Origin: Semisulcospira habei
Taxonomy: Eukaryota; Mollusca; Gastropoda; Semisulcospiridae
Reading direction: 5' to 3'
NCBI GenBank assembly: GCA_036245525.1
Contig: BTPG01000003.1
Location: 207,111,342-207,175,341, forward strand
Length of the DNA stretch: 64,000 bases
Of this stretch, positions 36,563-47,149 are shown one piece after another. The position numbers and the translations under genes are program-made. Below the pieces are notes generated by a model. The model saw only the letters and a program-made list of their open reading frames with translations, did not search any database and was not told where the DNA came from. Each line of letters opens with the position of its first letter. The stretch's first letter is position 1.

Positions 36563-37090
36563 ATGAATCAAGACGAATTACTTCTTCTAAACGATATTAA
36601 TGCTGTAGAAAACAAAGACTTAGACTCGAAAAAACAGCGTCTTTTGTCTGTGATTGTCTCAGGCAAATCAAAGACTTATCTCGGAAAACAATACATGACA
36701 GAGGATATTGAATCTCTCACCGCTGACGAGCTAATCAAGCTTCATTCAAAATATGAAAACCACATTGCCTCACTAATGACACGTGATTTAAGCAGGTCTA
36801 TAATATTCCTATATACAAAAGCTGTAAGTCATTTCCTACCTGTAGACACTGATAGTCTATCACACGACCTTGAAAGCAATCCTATTGTTTCAAGTTCAAT
36901 TGGCAAATTAGCATGTGTCATGTTTTACAAGTTTGGAAATTACCTTGCACCTGTTGTAACATTGCTTGTTACTGGTAGCCATATTGATTTTTCAAAAATA
37001 AATTTTACTGCAGAAGAAAATGGACGAAACCCAGGCGACTCCACAACTGAACCCTGTTTTGACACAGGTTCAAACTGTGACGAAGACTAA
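36563..37090 (+). CDS. Polinton hypothetical protein, 175 residues
   Basis: It begins MNQDELLLLND after TATAAAAATG. It is mostly helical and charged, with a moderately hydrophobic stretch near residues 115-140 (LACVMFYKFGNYLAPVVTLLV) that could be a membrane segment. The last 24 residues are read from DNA that also encodes the start of the next gene in another frame. Function is not recognised. Its place between other small virion-type genes suggests a structural or assembly role. Confidence 0.5.
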   Translation: MNQDELLLLNDINAVENKDLDSKKQRLLSVIVSGKSKTYLGKQYMTEDIESLTADELIKLHSKYENHIASLMTRDLSRSIIFLYTKAVSHFLPVDTDSLSHDLESNPIVSSSIGKLACVMFYKFGNYLAPVVTLLVTGSHIDFSKINFTAEENGRNPGDSTTEPCFDTGSNCDED

Positions 37091-37469
37091 AAGTCCAGGC
37101 AGGGTTGAGGCTGGAAAAAGATTAGCTGAATATAATAGGCAAAAAAAATTACAGCTTAAGGCACAAACAGAAAAGACTCATGTAACTGATCCACCGTCAG
37201 GATCGTCAGGACCTGTGTCAGTACCGTCACACCTTCATGAAAGTGAGAGACAAACAACTAAGTCTGACCCTGACCCCGAACCTCAAAAAACAAAATATGT
37301 AGTTGCCGGATTTGTTGTCGGATTTGGTTACGTAGGTTATCAATTATACAAAAAATACAAACCACAGACTCGTACAGTGACCAAAAAATCAGACACTCCA
37401 AAAACAAAACCAGAAGTCGCCACATTACCAGTAACACCCAAAGCCGTTGACCCATTTTTTATGCAGTAA
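37020..37469 (+). CDS. Polinton small basic protein with GKRLAEYN motif and membrane segment
   Basis: 149 residues, overlapping the previous gene by 71 bp in a different frame. It has a Thr/Pro-rich start, then the basic motif GRVEAGKRLAEYNRQKK that I recall as recurrent in Maverick proteins. A Ser/Pro-rich spacer follows, then a hydrophobic helix (YVVAGFVVGFGYVGYQLY) and a basic tail. The topology is probably single-pass. The exact role is unknown. Confidence 0.55.
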   Translation: MDETQATPQLNPVLTQVQTVTKTKSPGRVEAGKRLAEYNRQKKLQLKAQTEKTHVTDPPSGSSGPVSVPSHLHESERQTTKSDPDPEPQKTKYVVAGFVVGFGYVGYQLYKKYKPQTRTVTKKSDTPKTKPEVATLPVTPKAVDPFFMQ

Positions 37470-37523
37470 ATAAAAATATTATTTTAATTTTTCTTACCTA
37501 AGAAATGAACGACAAAAAATTTA

Positions 37524-37733
37524 ATGAACCTTGTGTATCACTCTGCCGTAATCAGCGGATTAGCAGTAGCTTATTCTATGCTGGGAAAAAGTCTACTCAA
37601 AATGAAATCAGCAGACTTGAGTAGACTCGATTTCGAAGACAGCACTAAGCTAATTGTAGTTGCTACAGCGTCGATTGCGACAAAAGACTTTCTTGTCAAG
37701 CAGGGAATTATTCCCGAAAATGTTTCTATGTAA
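37524..37733 (+). CDS. Polinton small membrane protein, 69 residues
   Basis: It starts MNLVYHSAVISGLAV and has two weakly hydrophobic stretches (ISGLAVAYSML and KLIVVATASIATKDFL). Small proteins of this pattern, ending in a KQGIIP motif, recur in animal Mavericks beside the next gene. An ATG at 37505 opens a different short frame and is less convincing. Function is unknown. Confidence 0.5.
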   Translation: MNLVYHSAVISGLAVAYSMLGKSLLKMKSADLSRLDFEDSTKLIVVATASIATKDFLVKQGIIPENVSM

Positions 37734-37744
37734 ATAAAAATAAT

Positions 37745-38179
37745 ATGGCGACGATAGCTATTATGATTGGTGGAGCGATGGTTAACGCATTGGCATTCAG
37801 TGGCTCTAATTATCTCTTTTCAAAAATGGGTAGAGAAGAATCTGCAGAAGAATTAAAACGTCATAATGAAGCATCTGAAAAACTTGCTCAAGCCCAGCAA
37901 GATTATGAAAAGAATAGAATTGAGAAACTTGATTTCATCAATGAAAAACTCAGGCTTGAAGGTCACGCACAGCATACGTTTTCAAATACAGACGAAGCAA
38001 TCAGGGAATATTTTCTTGTCACAGGTGAAGACATGTCTATCCCAAAACCAAAACTAAGTGACTATTACAAACCAAGCACACAACAAAGAAACGGGGAGAT
38101 AATCTTTGTTCTAGTGGGAATGACATTTGTTTATTTTACAGGAGTTTTCATTGCTAGAAAAAATGGCAGCCGAAAATAA
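37745..38179 (+). CDS. Polinton small protein with two membrane segments and coiled coil
   Basis: 144 residues after AAATAAAAATAATATG. The N-terminal segment IMIGGAMVNALAFSGSNYLF is hydrophobic. A charged helix follows (about residues 35-75, with EKLAQAQQDYEKNRIEKL). Then comes a hydrophilic block and a C-terminal membrane helix (IIFVLVGMTFVYFTGVFIA). It is a conserved member of the Maverick cluster just upstream of the integrase, with which it overlaps by 17 bp. The biochemical role is unknown. Confidence 0.55.
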   Translation: MATIAIMIGGAMVNALAFSGSNYLFSKMGREESAEELKRHNEASEKLAQAQQDYEKNRIEKLDFINEKLRLEGHAQHTFSNTDEAIREYFLVTGEDMSIPKPKLSDYYKPSTQQRNGEIIFVLVGMTFVYFTGVFIARKNGSRK

Positions 38180-38999
38180 ACTATCAAAAATATATTACTC
38201 TCCATCAGGCTATTGGAAAGGAGCAACAGCTATTGACAAATTACATGCCGCTGTGGGCGGAGATATAACACTCAATCAAGTCAAGCAATGGTTACAGAGA
38301 CAGGCAATTTGGCAGATATATCTACCTGCTCCAAGAAAAATAACAAGGCCTCATTTTGAAAACACAACACATAATGACACACACCAAATGGACCTTTTGT
38401 TCTTACCACATGACACAATAAGAAAGAAACGATACAAGTATGCATTAACTGTCGTAGACATAGCTTCAAGGTACAAAGACGCTGAACCCATATCTGACAA
38501 AACTGCCAGTACAGTTGCTACTTCTTTAACAAAAATATATGGTCGAGGCCCTTTAAGATACCCCAGACTAGTGCAGGTTGATGATGGATCAGAATTCAAA
38601 GGTGCTGTTAATCAGTTATTTGCTAAGCATGGCGTACTGGTCAGACGCGGTATTCCAGGTGTACACAGATCACAGGCAATTGTAGAAAATTTCAATAAAC
38701 AGTTGTCAGAGAGACTTTTCAGTTACCAGTATTCTAAGGAACTCATGCATGACACCCGTAACACTGAGTGGGTAAAGAGATTACCACATGTGATAAAAGC
38801 AATGAATAATGAAGGACACCCTAAGCCTGCTGATGCTATTAAATTGAAAACAATTGCAGAGCCAAAAAAAGGGCCAACCCCACCTCCAGACACAAGTTTA
38901 TTTACCAAACAGGTGAGATATTTATATCAACCAGGGGAAGCTGAAAATGACATAAGACGCAGGGCGACAGACCCCATCTGGGTCAACATCTGTTCATAA
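38163..38999 (+). CDS. Polinton retroviral-type integrase, C-terminally frameshifted
   Basis: 278 residues from the ATG at 38163 (AGAAAAAATG). It begins with a helical N-terminal region lacking an obvious zinc-binding HHCC. The DDE core shows QMDLLFLP (first Asp), VDDGSEFKG (second Asp) and the Glu in AIVENFNK, consistent with D,D-35-E spacing. It joins the element's ends to target DNA. After DPIW near 38983 one extra base shifts the frame. The lost C-terminal block of about 45 codons, rich in Tyr and Pro like a chromodomain-type tail, remains readable in the other frame to a stop at 39121-39123. That stop overlaps the convergent polymerase end by 14 bp. The catalytic core is intact, but the tail would be missing. 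Confidence 0.92.
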   Translation: MAAENKLSKIYYSPSGYWKGATAIDKLHAAVGGDITLNQVKQWLQRQAIWQIYLPAPRKITRPHFENTTHNDTHQMDLLFLPHDTIRKKRYKYALTVVDIASRYKDAEPISDKTASTVATSLTKIYGRGPLRYPRLVQVDDGSEFKGAVNQLFAKHGVLVRRGIPGVHRSQAIVENFNKQLSERLFSYQYSKELMHDTRNTEWVKRLPHVIKAMNNEGHPKPADAIKLKTIAEPKKGPTPPPDTSLFTKQVRYLYQPGEAENDIRRRATDPIWVNICS

Positions 39000-39123
39000 T
39001 ATAAAAAAAATAATCCCTGGTCCAGACGCAACAATATATTATCTGTATGAGCCTGCGCCTCAGAGGGCATTTGTCAGAGAAGAATTACAGATTATTCCCC
39101 CAGACACCGTTAGGCATTTTTAA
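38984..39123 (+). pseudogene. Displaced C-terminal tail of the integrase
   Basis: It is open in a different frame from the core, with readable blocks such as IIPGPDATIYYLYEP and VREELQIIPP that follow naturally from the core. The single-base shift near 38983 is most simply a mutation after insertion. Confidence 0.75.
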
Positions 39124-40160
39124 TCATTTCATCAACTAACTCATTGATTAGTTCATCAACCAGTTCATCAGCTATTTCTTCAGATAACTTGAGCCTGTAA
39201 TGTCCAGATGCATAAGCCTTTTCCTTAGTGTGAAACACGCGTTTTGTGTCCCCAACTGCAAGTGACTTCTTATGTGTTTGGATCATTTCAATATTGTGTC
39301 TATTTGATCTCAGTGACTTGTTTGGATAATCAGGCATCAGTTCTCCATCTAATACTTGCTTATAATGTTCATGACGAATGTCTTTATTTTTTATTGCTGT
39401 TTTTTTAATTCCTTTGGCTTTCGACTGACTACCCTTTTGGTGCAGTATAGAATACATTTTTGATCTCAGTCCAACATACTCAACTATAGGCACACCATTT
39501 AGTTCATCTTTAAACTTACCAGGCACTTTCTTGTTTTGTGTGTTGAACAGTGGATGGTCTTTAGGGTAATCAGATGTGTCATACATGTGTAACTCTGTTT
39601 TCATGTCTTCATAAAAGTCTTCAGTAGGCACGTCTATGATCATAGAGTCAGTGTCAGTGTATAGCAGACGACACTCAGGATACTTTGGTTTGAAGTAATC
39701 ATAATAAAATTCAAGCATCAACAGTTTTGACAATTCAAGAATTGCCATACCAATGAATACTGGCTTGTCTAGTTTAACAATCTTTTTTTTGAGTGACACT
39801 GCATACAATGATGAATGAAACTCTTTGTACCCTGTGTACTGTGGCTTACCTGTAAGTTTAATTGCACCTGATTCAGTTGTGACCAGTCTCACAACTTTGC
39901 GGTGATGAGGATTTTCCATCGTCTTACCAAAACAGGCATTGTTCATAAGCTTAAAGAAGTCTTTGTCAAATGCAGTGTTGCCGTCTCTGGCACGCAATGT
40001 GGTGTTCTTCATTATGTAATCTTTCATGAAAGCACTCTGATCAAATTGAATACCTCTGTGAACTTTCTTTAGTACTAACCCATGTCTGATGTAAAACTGT
40101 AACAAGCGATAGTGACACACGTAATTGAATTTATCATTTAAATTTGGCACTAGTTTGGTG
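39110..40160 (-). pseudogene. Polinton DNA polymerase B, C-terminal part
   Basis: About 349 residues downstream of the nested LINE in the sense of the gene. It contains polymerase motif B (KLMNNACFGKTMEN), motif C (YTDTDS, the catalytic Asp pair) and the thumb region, ending in acidic repeats of DELINELVDE type. The first residues after the LINE junction are DTKLVPNL. It cannot be made in frame with the N-terminal part. Its 3' end overlaps the displaced integrase tail. Confidence 0.92.
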
Positions 40161-43100
40161 TCTCTAGGGACAGCACTGCTTGCTCCACACGGAGAGGGGC
40201 CTAGAAAAGGTGGCCTAACCAAAGCTCGTCCCCTCGCAACCCCAGTTGGCTAGCCGCGGTCAACGGGCATCTTCTCCTGCGGTCAAAAAACAAGAAAGAA
40301 TAACGGATCCACTCTCATGACAACCACGACCGGACTCAACGTAGCATGCTGGAACGTCCGAACCATGCTCGACAAAGCAGACAGCGGACGCCCTGAACGT
40401 CGCTCCGCCCTCATTGCCCATGAATTGCAGAGGTTAAACATCGACATCGCCGCGCTCAGCGAAGTACGCCTTCCGGACGAAGGCAGCCTCCAAGAACTTG
40501 GTGCTGGGTACACCTTCTACTGGTCAGGCAGGCCTGCATCAGAAAGACGGCTTTCAGGCGTGGGTTTCATGGTCAAGACATCCATTGCGACTAAGCTGGA
40601 AAACCTACCAACGGGCTACTCAGACCGCATCATGTCCATGCGCCTCCCACTGAGACACCAGCAGCACGTCACCCTTCTCAGTGTGTACTCCCCAACCCTC
40701 CTGGCAGAGCCTGCTGAAAAGGACAAGTTTTACACTGACCTGCGCAGCCTCCTACAGAGTACCCCTGCAGACGACAAAGTCATCATCCTTGGCGACTTCA
40801 ACGCCAGAGTGGGCCAGGACTCTGAAGCCTGGAAAGGAGTCCTCGGCAAGCATGGCGTGGGGAACTGCAATGACAATGGCCGCCTACTATTGGAGTTATG
40901 TGCGGAGCAGCAACTGGTCATCACCAACACTACTTTTCAGCAAAAGGACAGTCGAAAGACCACCTGGATGCATCCTCGCTCCAAGCACTGGCACCTTATC
41001 GACTATGTCCTAGTGCGTCAGAGGGACCGCAGTGACTTCCTCCTCACCAGAGTGATGCCCAGCGCAGAGTGCCACACTGACCACCGCCTTGTCCGCTGCA
41101 AACTCAGGCTCCACTTCAAGCCAAAACCCAAGAAATGGGGGCCCCCCAAGAAAAAGCTTGATGTTGCCAGCCTTCAGCGTGACGATGTGAAAGCTGCCTT
41201 TCAGACAGATTTACAGCGCAGGCTCAAAGACACAGCGGACCCAGTAGACTCCTCCCCTGAAACACTTTGGGAACAACTGAAAACTGCTATTGCAAAATCC
41301 TCTGCAGGAGTCTTGGGTTTCGCCAGAAAGAAGAACAAAGACTGGTTTGACGAAAACGATGTAGAGATCCAGGAACACCTAGCAAAAAAAAAGAGCCGCC
41401 CATCAGGCCCACCTAGCCCAGCCTTCCTGCCCTGTGAAGAAGTCTGCCTTCCGCCTCGTCTGCAGCAGTCTCCAGCGCAAGCTCAGAGATCTCCAGAATG
41501 AGTGGTGGACCAGACTTGCACAGAGGACCCAGCTTTGTGCTGACAATGGTGACTACAGGGGCTTCTACGAAGCACTGAAAGCAGTGTATGGCCCCAGGCA
41601 CCTGGTACAAAGTCCCCTGCGAAGCGCGAATGGCCAGGCACTCCTCACAGATAATACCTCCATCTTGAACCGCTGGTCGGAATACTTTCAGAGCCTCTTC
41701 AGCGCTGAGCGCACTGTTCAAGAAGCAGTCATCCTACAAATCCCACACCTCCCAGTAAAGGTTGAATTGGACGAACCACCCACCGCTGAAGAGACCCTCA
41801 CAGCCATCCACCAGCTCAAGAGTGGCAAAGCAGCAGGCATTGATGGAATACCGCCAGAGATCTGGAAACATGGAGGCACAGCACTGCACAACAAGCTCCA
41901 TGACCTCTTTCTCTGCTGCTGGGAGGAAGGAACACTACCAAAAGATCTCCGTGACGCAGTCGTTATCACCCTGTACAAGAACAAAGGCGAGAAGTCTGAC
42001 TGTTCCAACTATCGGGGAATTACCCTGCTGTCCATTGCTGGGAAAATCCTTGCAAGGCTGCTCCTGAATCGGCTGGTACCTGCCATCGCTGAAGACCAAC
42101 TCCCAGAGGGCCAGTGTGGCTTCAGAGCAAACAGGAGCACCACCGATATGGTCTTTGTGCTGAGACAGCTACAGGAGAAGTGCCGCGAGCAGAACAAAGG
42201 GCTGTACGTAACATTTGTCGACCTAACAAAAGCGTTCGACACTGTGAGCAGGCAAGGCATGTGGCAGATCCTGGAGCGACTTGGCTGTCCCCCAAAGTTC
42301 CTCAACATGATTGTCCAGCTACACGAGGACCAGCAAGGCCAGGTCAGACTCAACAATGACCTCTCAGAACCATTCCCTATTCTCAACAGCGTAAAGCAGG
42401 GCTGCGTGCTGGCACCGACCCTCTTCACCATCTTTTTTAGCATGATGTTGAAGCAGGCCACAGTGGACCACGATGATGACGATGCAGTGTACATCAGGTA
42501 TCGTCTCGATGGCAGCCTGTTCAACCTCAGACGACTGCAGGCCCACACGAAAACCCTAGACCAACTGATTCGTGAGCTGCTTTTTGCTGATGATGCTGCC
42601 CTCGTTGCACACACAGAGAGAGCCCTGCAGCGCGTCACGTCTTGCTTCGCAGATGCTGCCCAGCTCTTTGGACTCGAGGTCAGTCTGAAAAAGACAGAGG
42701 TCCTCCATCAGCCGGCACCCAAGACAGTGTATCGCCCTCCTCACATCACCATTGGCGAGTCTGAACTAAAGTCAGTGCACCAGTTTACTTACCTTGGCTG
42801 CATTATCACGTCGGACGCCAAGCTGGACAAGGAGCTTGACAGCAGGCTGGCAAAAGCGAACAGTGCTTTCGGGCGACTTTTCAAGCGGGTGTGGCACAAT
42901 CAACAGCTGAAAACAGGCACCAAGATCAGCGTGTACAGAGCTGTGGTCCTCACCATCCTGCTGTATGGTTCCGAGTCCTGGGCCCTCTACCGCAGCCAAC
43001 TACGACTCCTCGAACGTTTTCACCAGCGCTGCCTGCGTACCATCCTGGGCATTCACTGGAGTGACTATGTCACCAACGTCGAGGTCCTTGAACAGGCTGA

Positions 43101-43574
43101 AACTGTGAGCATCGAGGCTTTGCTGCTGCGGACACAGCTCCGCTGGGCGGGGCATGTCTCCAGGATGGAGGATCATCGCCTAGCAAAGATCACCCTGTTC
43201 GGCGAGCTTGCTACTGGACACCGTGACAGAGGGGCACCAAAGAAGAGATACAAAGACTGTCTCAAGAAGTCACTTAGTGCCTGCCAAATCGACCACCACC
43301 AGTGGTCTTCGCTTGCTGCGGACCGTGACACCTGGCGCTCCACCATTTACAAGGCAGCTGTCTCCTTTGAGGACTCTCGCAGAGCTAGCCTTAAGGACAA
43401 GCGGCTCAGGAGAAAAAACAGAGATGCCGCAGCTCAGAACCCTGGCCAGACCTTCCCCTGCAGCCACTGCGGTCGAACCTGCCTGTCTCGGATTGGCCTC
43501 CGCAGCCACGAACAAGCCTGCAGACGTCGTGGGCAACTCCTATAAAATCTTCGTTCGCGAAGTCAAGCCAAGAG
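40161..43574 (+). mobile_element. LINE A copy 3, inserted in the Polinton polymerase
   Basis: 3414 bp, truncated within the 5' UTR, with the usual 3' end CCAAGAG. Orientation is opposite to the polymerase gene. No target duplication is visible between the flanks GGTG (left) and ACGTACGTAATA (right). The host gene has lost sequence at the junction, so the insertion was accompanied by a target deletion. Confidence 0.95.
40317..43545 (+). pseudogene. LINE A polyprotein, copy 3, one frameshift
   Basis: Endonuclease (40317 to about 41390) and RT plus finger (41434-43545) are each intact but in different frames. The break is a run of nine A at about 41384-41392, where the intact copy 1 has eight. 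RT motifs FVDLTKAFD and FADDAAL and the C2HC finger are preserved. Few other differences from copy 1 are seen, so this is a young insertion. Confidence 0.93.
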
Positions 43575-45706
43575 ACGTACGTAATAAATGACCTTGACAT
43601 TGAGGGGTCAAAGTCGTCAAGATATTTATTATTTGCCTTGGCATAATTATTTGCTGCTAAACTAATCCCTCCCCTCAATCCACGTTCCACCATTTCACCC
43701 ATCGTACGATCAGACAACAGGTCTATAAATATCTTACTGGATTTCAAAAATGCATCCCATGTCATGCCAGGACTAGTGATGTAACAAGCAGGGTCAAGAC
43801 TGTAGTGTAACAAACCCTTTTCACGATAACTTTCGAATACGTCTGCTAGCAAGCAAACGTCAGCTTTCAAGTACTGGTCATGGTAGTCACCAATTGTCTG
43901 ACATCCTAGTTTACCCCATGCATCAAGTGCGTGCTGGTAATCAGAGTCAGAAATACCTTTGCCAGTTAGTGTAGAATAAAATTTCTCTTTTGGAGGCAGT
44001 CTCCTTTCTTCAAACACTACCCAGTGATCAATGTACTCATACGGATAAACACCTTTTTTAATCAAGTCTGGCTCAAAATATTTACTTGTTATTGGATACT
44101 CAGTCAGTCCTTCTGCTAGACTAGCCAACCCTAAAGACAGATGTTGCATAGAGTCATAAAATGATAATTTGTGTAACCTAAAAGTCAAGTATTTCTCAGT
44201 TGTCTGAGCAATACAACTTATGTTTCTGTAAGACTCATCCACAGCCTGCATGATAATGTGTGAATCATATCCCTTCAGATTGTGGAAAAAGATTGGTAAC
44301 TTGTATGTCTTAGGATCTATTTTTAATAACAAGTTACAATTGCTATGTGCAGCACCTCTGTAACATCCAGTTATGTGATCATGGTCACGAACTTTATCAC
44401 CCCCCAGAGGCTGTTCACAAATCCAACACGTCTCAGCTGTATCAAATTTTAGTTTGTCTTCTTCTGTCATCACTAAAGGCATCTGACATGTTGTGAGATA
44501 CTGTACTACCTGACTATACAGATGTCTCATTTCTGTTAAAAACAGACATGCTGCATTTTCACCTCTGTAGATAACAGGCTCTGAATGAAGACCGTCTGAC
44601 CTAACAATAATGTATCCAAAAGAACACACCACTTGGTCACTCAATTTTATAGTCTTTGGTAATGACTCTGGAACTGGACCCTCATATGGAACAACGAGTG
44701 ATTCAAAATCTGCGTATACTACAAATGGCAGCTTTTGTTGATTAACATAGTTCTTGAAATAAACCTTGCTGCCAGGATCTGGATACCTAAGTATTGTTTG
44801 AATGTCATCAGCCGACCTACAGTGCTGGGTATGCTTATGTGCCACTTTTATACAGGAGAACCTTTGTAAGCATCTTTTACATATTTCCTGTTTGCCATTG
44901 TGTTTTGATACATGATTATGAATTAGTCGTGACATACTCCTAATAATTGTGTAGTGAAAGTTATCACCAGAGCTTATTAGTAACATATCAACATGTTTAT
45001 CTTCTGGCTGCCCATAGGTTGGGGCAATTGGAGATACTCTTATTGGCTGTAACTTATTCTCAGATTCATTATCCCATACAAACACATTCACGGATATACC
45101 AGGATTTAGTTTTTCAAACAAGTCTATGTCCTCTATTTTAACAGGGAACTCAATGCCACTGAAGTTGAGTTCATTTATAAAATTGGTATAGTTAGATACA
45201 CGTTCAGGTTTTGTTTTTACAAAATGCAGTTTGGCAAGCACACACCACATAAAACAGAAATTATCATTGTTCTGAATATTGACCACACCCTTTTTGTCTA
45301 CAACCTCTTTTGGTAGTGGTATCCATGATTTGCCTAAAATAGGATGATATCTTGACTGCTTTAGTTGTAGTTCATGTACAAGGCCTTCATGCCAGCCAGA
45401 CCCTTGCATTTCTGCTCTGTCAATTGCTTCATGGAAGTCTGGTAACAATCTTTCTCTAAACACTTTCTCTAGTTCTCTTCTCGAATTAACTGTGTGCTGC
45501 CTTGTCGAGATATACGTTACAATAACTTCACCAACATCTCTGACAAATTCTATTTTTGCAACAATCTGAATCTTTACACTATCAGAAAGAAGGTTATTTT
45601 GTATGACTAAAAAAGATCTTTCTATTGATTCATAGACATTGTAAATATTATATATAGGTAAGTCAGTTGTGTGAAACACGTTTCTTAATCTTTGACGGTT
45701 GTCCAT
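43575..45706 (-). pseudogene. Polinton DNA polymerase B, N-terminal and exonuclease part
   Basis: About 710 residues starting MDNRQRLRNVF. The N-terminal 300 residues presumably include the terminal-protein-like and OTU-free leader. The 3'-5' exonuclease motifs are visible: Exo I YADFES, Exo II FFHNLKGYDSH, and Exo III with YLKADVCLLADVFE. Between them lies a zinc/HNH-like insert (CWICEQPLGG to RDHDHITGCYRG to HSNCN). The reading stops at ...FITYV, exactly where palm motif A is expected, because the LINE begins there. Motif A and perhaps 80 codons are missing from both sides. Confidence 0.92.
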
Positions 45707-45818
45707 CTTTTTTATTTGTCCGACAAAAAAATAAATAGAAAATTATATAATGAAAATGGCACTTTATTGACTGTAACTCCTACAAAACAGATTTGTTTAC
45801 ACACTGACTCAATCATCA

Positions 45819-46157
45819 TTATTGTATGTGTAATACCATTTTATTAAATGTAATATCATTAAAATATAAATTTATTTTATATAGTTCTTTTGCTAAATTA
45901 CTACACAATTTAGTAAACCAACCATCGTAATATTCGTTAACAGTAAATGATTGTGTCTTAATATCAACAGTTATTTTTTTAATAAATGGATTATCAACAC
46001 ATAAAGTTATATTACCAGACATATACACTGTTGTTGGTAACATAAATAAATTACCAGGTGACTCTCTATTATTAAGCTGGCTTTCATATTTAACATCTTT
46101 AAAGCAATGTGTAATATCTATGATTTCACTAATAGGCCAATTTTGTCTGTCTGTCAT
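45819..46157 (-). CDS. Polinton hypothetical protein, 112 residues
   Basis: I chose the ATG at 46157 (TTTAAAAATG) over one six codons earlier because it fits the start context of the other genes. The sequence (MTDRQNWPISEI) has no membrane segment or known motif; beta-type stretches follow (TTVYMSGNITLCV). It sits between the polymerase and ATPase genes and is read in the same direction. Function is not recognised. Confidence 0.5.
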   Translation of the reverse strand: MTDRQNWPISEIIDITHCFKDVKYESQLNNRESPGNLFMLPTTVYMSGNITLCVDNPFIKKITVDIKTQSFTVNEYYDGWFTKLCSNLAKELYKINLYFNDITFNKMVLHIQ

Positions 46158-46184
46158 TTTTAAAGACAAACCCAAAAGTATAAA

Positions 46185-46790
46185 TTAATTCACTAACCCA
46201 TACCCTGTAGGTTGATCTGTCTTTAAAATGAGCTTTAGATGCTTAGTTGATTTCAGTTTATTTTTTACATCATCCCGTTCTTGCTTATTTGGAATGACAT
46301 CGTTCTCTCTGAGACAGTCTTCAAAGCTGTCACGGTCCTTACAGTAAAACAAACAGATAAACTTTAACTGTTCTCGAAAATCTTTCAGTACAGCATTATA
46401 TTTCTGAGTGAGAATCCATACACTTATGTTTGCATGTCTGCCACTGAAGGCAAGTTCTGCTAATATGTTTCTCTTTTTGACAATGTCTTTCTCTGCAGAA
46501 CAGTCATCAACTATGAACAATGTTGGCTGTCCTTCAAATTGCTTGTAAAAATATAGCAGGTAATCATTCAGTTTTTTCTCAGGGTCGACTAAGTATATGT
46601 TGTTGTCAGTCCAAATGAATAAACGGTTGTGATAAGCTTTGTTGTGTTTGATTGTAGGACAAAATATTACTATGTTTTCGAAATGATAGATGTATCTTGT
46701 TTGTAAGAGATTAAGAACAAATTGAGTTTTTCCACAGCCCGTGGCACCGGCATATAAGCCGCAATGTGGGTCATGCGTCATTAAGTCCAT
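46185..46790 (-). CDS. Polinton genome-packaging ATPase (FtsK/HerA type)
   Basis: 201 residues. Walker A is GATGCGKT at about residues 15-22; Walker B is LFIVDDC near residue 92. A sensor-like SVWILTQKYN follows at about 125-135. Length and layout fit the short A32-like packaging ATPases of Mavericks and large DNA viruses, which pump the genome into the capsid. The frame is intact. It is the first gene inside the right end, followed by the 112-residue gene and PolB on the same strand. Confidence 0.9.
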   Translation of the reverse strand: MDLMTHDPHCGLYAGATGCGKTQFVLNLLQTRYIYHFENIVIFCPTIKHNKAYHNRLFIWTDNNIYLVDPEKKLNDYLLYFYKQFEGQPTLFIVDDCSAEKDIVKKRNILAELAFSGRHANISVWILTQKYNAVLKDFREQLKFICLFYCKDRDSFEDCLRENDVIPNKQERDDVKNKLKSTKHLKLILKTDQPTGYGLVN

Positions 46791-47149
46791 TTTAAAAACA
46801 CAATATAATCTGTTTGTACAAAAACACTATGCTTGCCTTTCTGGTTATAAAAGGGGTTTCAAACTAACCACTCACACCGCAAGCCTTATAATAATGACTA
46901 CGAAAAGCTTGTCTGGTTTTATTTTCTCCCTACTTGGACGTCAGTGACGGTGTGCGGTCTGTGATTTTAGACCTTACGCACAGAAGCTGCAAGGTCCAAA
47001 ATCACAGATAGGTCCGCCATTATCATGTTGGTTGGGTAAACAAGGTAATAAAACGCACGCAACACAAATGTCCGTGATCTGGTTTCAATTTAAATGCATA
47101 ACACGACAAGGCAATGTCCGTGATCTGGTTCAAACTAACAACTCACACC
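46791..47149. other. Polinton non-coding region with palindrome
   Basis: No gene. A hairpin at about 46957-47011 (arms TCTGTGATTTTAGACCTTACG and TGCAAGGTCCAAAATCACAGA, almost complementary) resembles the one at 48734-48815 outside the element. Confidence 0.6.

Noticed and set aside
37505..37620. Short frame from the ATG at 37505
   Set aside because: The overlapping frame from 37524 has the membrane-protein pattern that recurs in other Mavericks; the earlier frame does not.
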